Assembly (NCBI GenBank): GCA_030684935.1
Contig: JAUXXH010000052.1
Span: 175,083 to 239,082, forward strand
Direction: 5' to 3'
DNA length: 64,000 bases
From: Pseudolabrys sp.
GTDB lineage: Bacteria; Pseudomonadota; Alphaproteobacteria; Rhizobiales; Xanthobacteraceae
This document shows, one piece after another, positions 62,020 to 64,000 of the stretch (positions are counted from its first letter, which is position 1; every line of letters starts with the position of its first letter). Under the pieces are notes generated by a model that worked only from the letters and a program-made list of their open reading frames with translations, did no database searches and had not been told where the DNA came from. Both the position numbers and the translations under genes were made by a program.

Positions 62020-62387
62020 CACAGCACCTCCGGGGCGAGCGAAATGATCTTCATGTGGTTCTTGGCGCGCAGCTCGCGCGGCACCGGCCCGAAGATACGG
62101 GTGCCGACCGGCTCCATCTGCGGGTTGATCAGCACGGCGGCGTTGCGGTCGAAGCGGATGACCGAACCGTCGGCACGTTTGATGTCCTTGGAAATGCGGA
62201 CCACCACGGCCTTCATCACGTCGCCTTTTTTGACGCGGCCGCGCGGGATCGCTTCCTTCACCGAAACGACGATGACGTCGCCGATGGTAGCGTATTTCCG
62301 CTTCGAGCCGCCCAGCACCTTGATGCACATGACACGGCGCGCGCCGGAATTGTCCGCCACGTCGAGGTTGGTTTGCATCTGGATCAT
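62019..62387 (-). CDS. rplN: 50S ribosomal protein L14
   Basis: 122 residues, the usual length. [22 protein letters not shown] and the late [19 protein letters not shown] end are diagnostic of L14. Confidence 0.98.
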   Translation of the reverse strand: MIQMQTNLDVADNSGARRVMCIKVLGGSKRKYATIGDVIVVSVKEAIPRGRVKKGDVMKAVVVRISKDIKRADGSVIRFDRNAAVLINPQMEPVGTRIFGPVPRELRAKNHMKIISLAPEVL

Positions 62388-62460
62388 GATGCGGCTCTCA
62401 TTCTCGTTGTGCGCTCAGCGCAAAGTGTAATTACGCGCAAGTTCCTGAAGGACATTGCGC

Positions 62461-62712
62461 TTATTGAACTGTCTGCTTCTTCTCGCCGCGGATCACTTCC
62501 CAGCACTTCAGCTTGGACAGCGGCCTGCGTTCCTCGATCCACACCTTGTCGCCGACCGCATAAGCGTTGGTCTCGTCATGGGCGTGATATTTTTTCGACC
62601 GGCGGATGGTCTTCTTCATGGTGGCGTGGGCAAAGCGCCGATCAACACGCACGACCACGGTCTTGGCCTGCTTGTCGCTGACGACGACGCCCTGGAGGGT
62701 ACGTTTCGGCAT
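62461..62712 (-). CDS. rpsQ: 30S ribosomal protein S17
   Basis: 83 residues. [22 protein letters not shown] is diagnostic of S17; the C-terminal part [15 protein letters not shown] completes the OB fold. A 73-base gap separates it from rplN. Confidence 0.98.
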   Translation of the reverse strand: MPKRTLQGVVVSDKQAKTVVVRVDRRFAHATMKKTIRRSKKYHAHDETNAYAVGDKVWIEERRPLSKLKCWEVIRGEKKQTVQ

Positions 62713-62713
62713 C

Positions 62714-63025
62714 TTAATCCCTCACCTTCTTGGACTTGTTCGGCTTGTTAGCCTTCGCCCGCGACTTCGCCTTCGGCGTCGCCTCGCGCTTGGCGGCGGG
62801 CGACTTGGTGGCGACGATCGTCGGCGAATCGGCGGCGCGCTTCTGCGCGGCAACCGTCTTGATACGGGCGATGTCGCGGCGAATGACGCGCACGCGCGAG
62901 GTGTTTTCCAGCTGCCCGGTGGCGCGCTGGAAGCGCAGATTGAACTGCTCCTTCTTCAGCTTGAGGACTTCGTCGTCCAGCTGGTCGAGCGTCAGCGCTC
63001 GTGCGTCGGCGGTTTTCATGTCCAT
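62714..63025 (-). CDS. rpmC: 50S ribosomal protein L29 with basic C-terminal extension
   Basis: 103 residues, about 35 longer than usual L29. The helical core ([29 protein letters not shown]) is followed by a Lys/Ala-rich tail from about residue 68. ATG 63025 overlaps the rplP stop by one base (TGATG); Met codons a few residues in are alternatives. Confidence 0.95.
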   Translation of the reverse strand: MDMKTADARALTLDQLDDEVLKLKKEQFNLRFQRATGQLENTSRVRVIRRDIARIKTVAAQKRAADSPTIVATKSPAAKREATPKAKSRAKANKPNKSKKVRD

Positions 63026-63438
63026 CACTCGGCAATACGTTCAATGAAGCGGGTCTTGACCGGCAGTTTGGCGGCGGCGAGCGTCAGCGCCTCCTTGGCG
63101 ACGGCGATCGGAATGCCGTCGACCTCGAACAGGATGCGGCCTGGCTTGACGCGCACGACCCAAAGCTCGGGCGTGCCCTTGCCTTTACCCATGCGGACTT
63201 CGATCGGCTTCTTCGACACCGGAACGTCCGGGAAGACGCGGATCCACACCCGACCGGCGCGCTTCATGAAGCGGGTCAGCGCGCGGCGCGCGGCCTCGAT
63301 CTGGCGCGCGGTGACGCGCTCCGGCTCGAGCGCCTTGAGGCCGTATTGGCCGAAGGCGAGCGTGGCGCCGCTGGAGGCAACGCCGTTGATGCGGCCCTTG
63401 AAGGCCTTGCGGAACTTGGTTTTCTTCGGCTGCAGCAT
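63025..63438 (-). CDS. rplP: 50S ribosomal protein L16
   Basis: 137 residues. [20 protein letters not shown] and the late [22 protein letters not shown] segments are diagnostic. L16 helps build the A-site/peptidyl transferase region. Confidence 0.98.
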   Translation of the reverse strand: MLQPKKTKFRKAFKGRINGVASSGATLAFGQYGLKALEPERVTARQIEAARRALTRFMKRAGRVWIRVFPDVPVSKKPIEVRMGKGKGTPELWVVRVKPGRILFEVDGIPIAVAKEALTLAAAKLPVKTRFIERIAE

Positions 63439-63456
63439 GACTAACTCTGCGTCCTC

Positions 63457-64000
63457 TTAGGCGTTTTCGCGGCGCGGGCGGCCGGCGTCGCCTTCGGCAA
63501 GTTTCTTGTCCTGCGCCATCGGATCGTGCTCAAGGATTTCGCCCTTGAAGATCCAGACCTTGACGCCGCAAGTGCCGTAGGTGGTGAAAGCGGTGGAGAC
63601 GCCGTAGTCGACGTCGGCACGCAGCGTATGCAGCGGCACGCGACCTTCGCGGTACCATTCCATGCGCGCGATTTCCGAGCCGCCGAGGCGGCCCGAGCAG
63701 TTGATCCGGATACCCTCGGCGCCCAGGCGCATGGCCGACTGCACGGCGCGCTTCATGGCGCGGCGGAAGGCGACGCGGCGCTCGAGCTGCTGCGAGATCG
63801 ATTCGGCGACCAGCTGCGCGTCGAGCTCCGGCTTGCGGATTTCGATGATGTTGATGACCACGTCGCTGTCGGTCAGCTTGGCGACCGACTTGCGCAGCTT
63901 CTCGATGTCGGCGCCCTTCTTGCCGATCACCACGCCCGGACGGGCCGAGTGAACGGTGACGCGGCACTTCTTGTGCGGACGCTCGATGATGATCTTCGAC
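63457..64000 (-). CDS. rpsC: 30S ribosomal protein S3, 5' part outside window
   Basis: 181 codons seen, open to the right edge. The KH type II motif [16 protein letters not shown] and the C-terminal [24 protein letters not shown] segment are diagnostic of S3. The protein lies at the mRNA entry of the small subunit. Its start lies beyond 64000. Confidence 0.97.
   Translation of the reverse strand, partial: SKIIIERPHKKCRVTVHSARPGVVIGKKGADIEKLRKSVAKLTDSDVVINIIEIRKPELDAQLVAESISQQLERRVAFRRAMKRAVQSAMRLGAEGIRINCSGRLGGSEIARMEWYREGRVPLHTLRADVDYGVSTAFTTYGTCGVKVWIFKGEILEHDPMAQDKKLAEGDAGRPRRENA

Noticed and set aside
1..64000. CRISPR array, prophage or insertion sequence
   Set aside because: No regularly spaced direct repeats, transposase, integrase or phage structural genes were found.

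Overview
The window is high-GC bacterial DNA from an alphaproteobacterium, most likely order Hyphomicrobiales (Rhizobiales), near the Bradyrhizobium/Pseudolabrys/Xanthobacteraceae group. This rests on the wording of the ribosomal, RpoA, PccA/PccB and LipB proteins, the several Bug-type (TctC) solute receptors, the rhizobial-style palindromic intergenic repeats, and intergenic motifs that fit CtrA and EcfG, two regulators typical of this class. No prophage, transposase or CRISPR array was seen.

Layout. 1-5.4 kb: a partial c-di-GMP phosphodiesterase (degenerate GGDEF plus EAL), the MgtE magnesium channel and two polysaccharide deacetylases. 5.4-10.5 kb: a catabolic cluster with a LigI-like amidohydrolase, divergent from a Bug receptor, GntR/FCD regulator, carboxymuconolactone-decarboxylase-like protein, second Bug receptor and an isocitrate lyase/PEP mutase-fold enzyme. 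10.5-21 kb: housekeeping and stress genes: GNAT, tRNA-Leu(GAG), a FliN-like protein, lipB, acylphosphatase, gamma-glutamylcyclotransferase-like protein, stress SDR, pccA, a MgtC/DUF4010 membrane protein, 1-Cys peroxiredoxin, an esterase, a thioesterase and a PAS chemoreceptor. 21-29.2 kb: an RND efflux pair, an EamA exporter, small membrane proteins, an AhpD-like protein and a Ca2+/H+ antiporter.

29.2-34.7 kb: a second catabolic cluster with a flavin monooxygenase (LLM) divergent from an IclR regulator, FMN reductase, maleate-isomerase-like enzyme and a Bug receptor, plus an NHL-repeat protein. 34.8-37.2 kb is an accessory patch: a RHH/PIN toxin-antitoxin pair, an AT-richer gene for a membrane-anchored protein with a HEPN-type RNase motif, and a second PIN/antitoxin pair lying between the intact pccB and a duplicated copy of the pccB 3' end. 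37.2-47.2 kb: pccB, a TPR protein, Dps, a membrane protein, an ATP12-like chaperone and a three-gene 2-oxoacid oxidoreductase set (GltD/ferredoxin-like subunit, KorA, KorB) resembling a 2-oxoglutarate:NADP+ oxidoreductase.

47.2-64 kb, nearly all on the minus strand: rluC-like, a small secreted protein, rarA, an HtrA/DegQ protease, a dihaem cytochrome c, then the ribosomal super-operon read from right to left: rpsC (partial)-rplP-rpmC-rpsQ-rplN-rplX-rplE-rpsN-rpsH-rplF-rplR-rpsE-rpmD-rplO-secY-adk-rpsM-rpsK-rpoA-rplQ, ending in a clear rho-independent terminator.

The observations most worth following are three consensus CtrA boxes in front of a FliN-like gene, a chemoreceptor and a deacetylase; the pccB 3'-end duplication bounding a toxin-antitoxin module next to a HEPN-like gene; the Kor-NADP oxidoreductase set; and the uncharacterised flavin-monooxygenase cluster.
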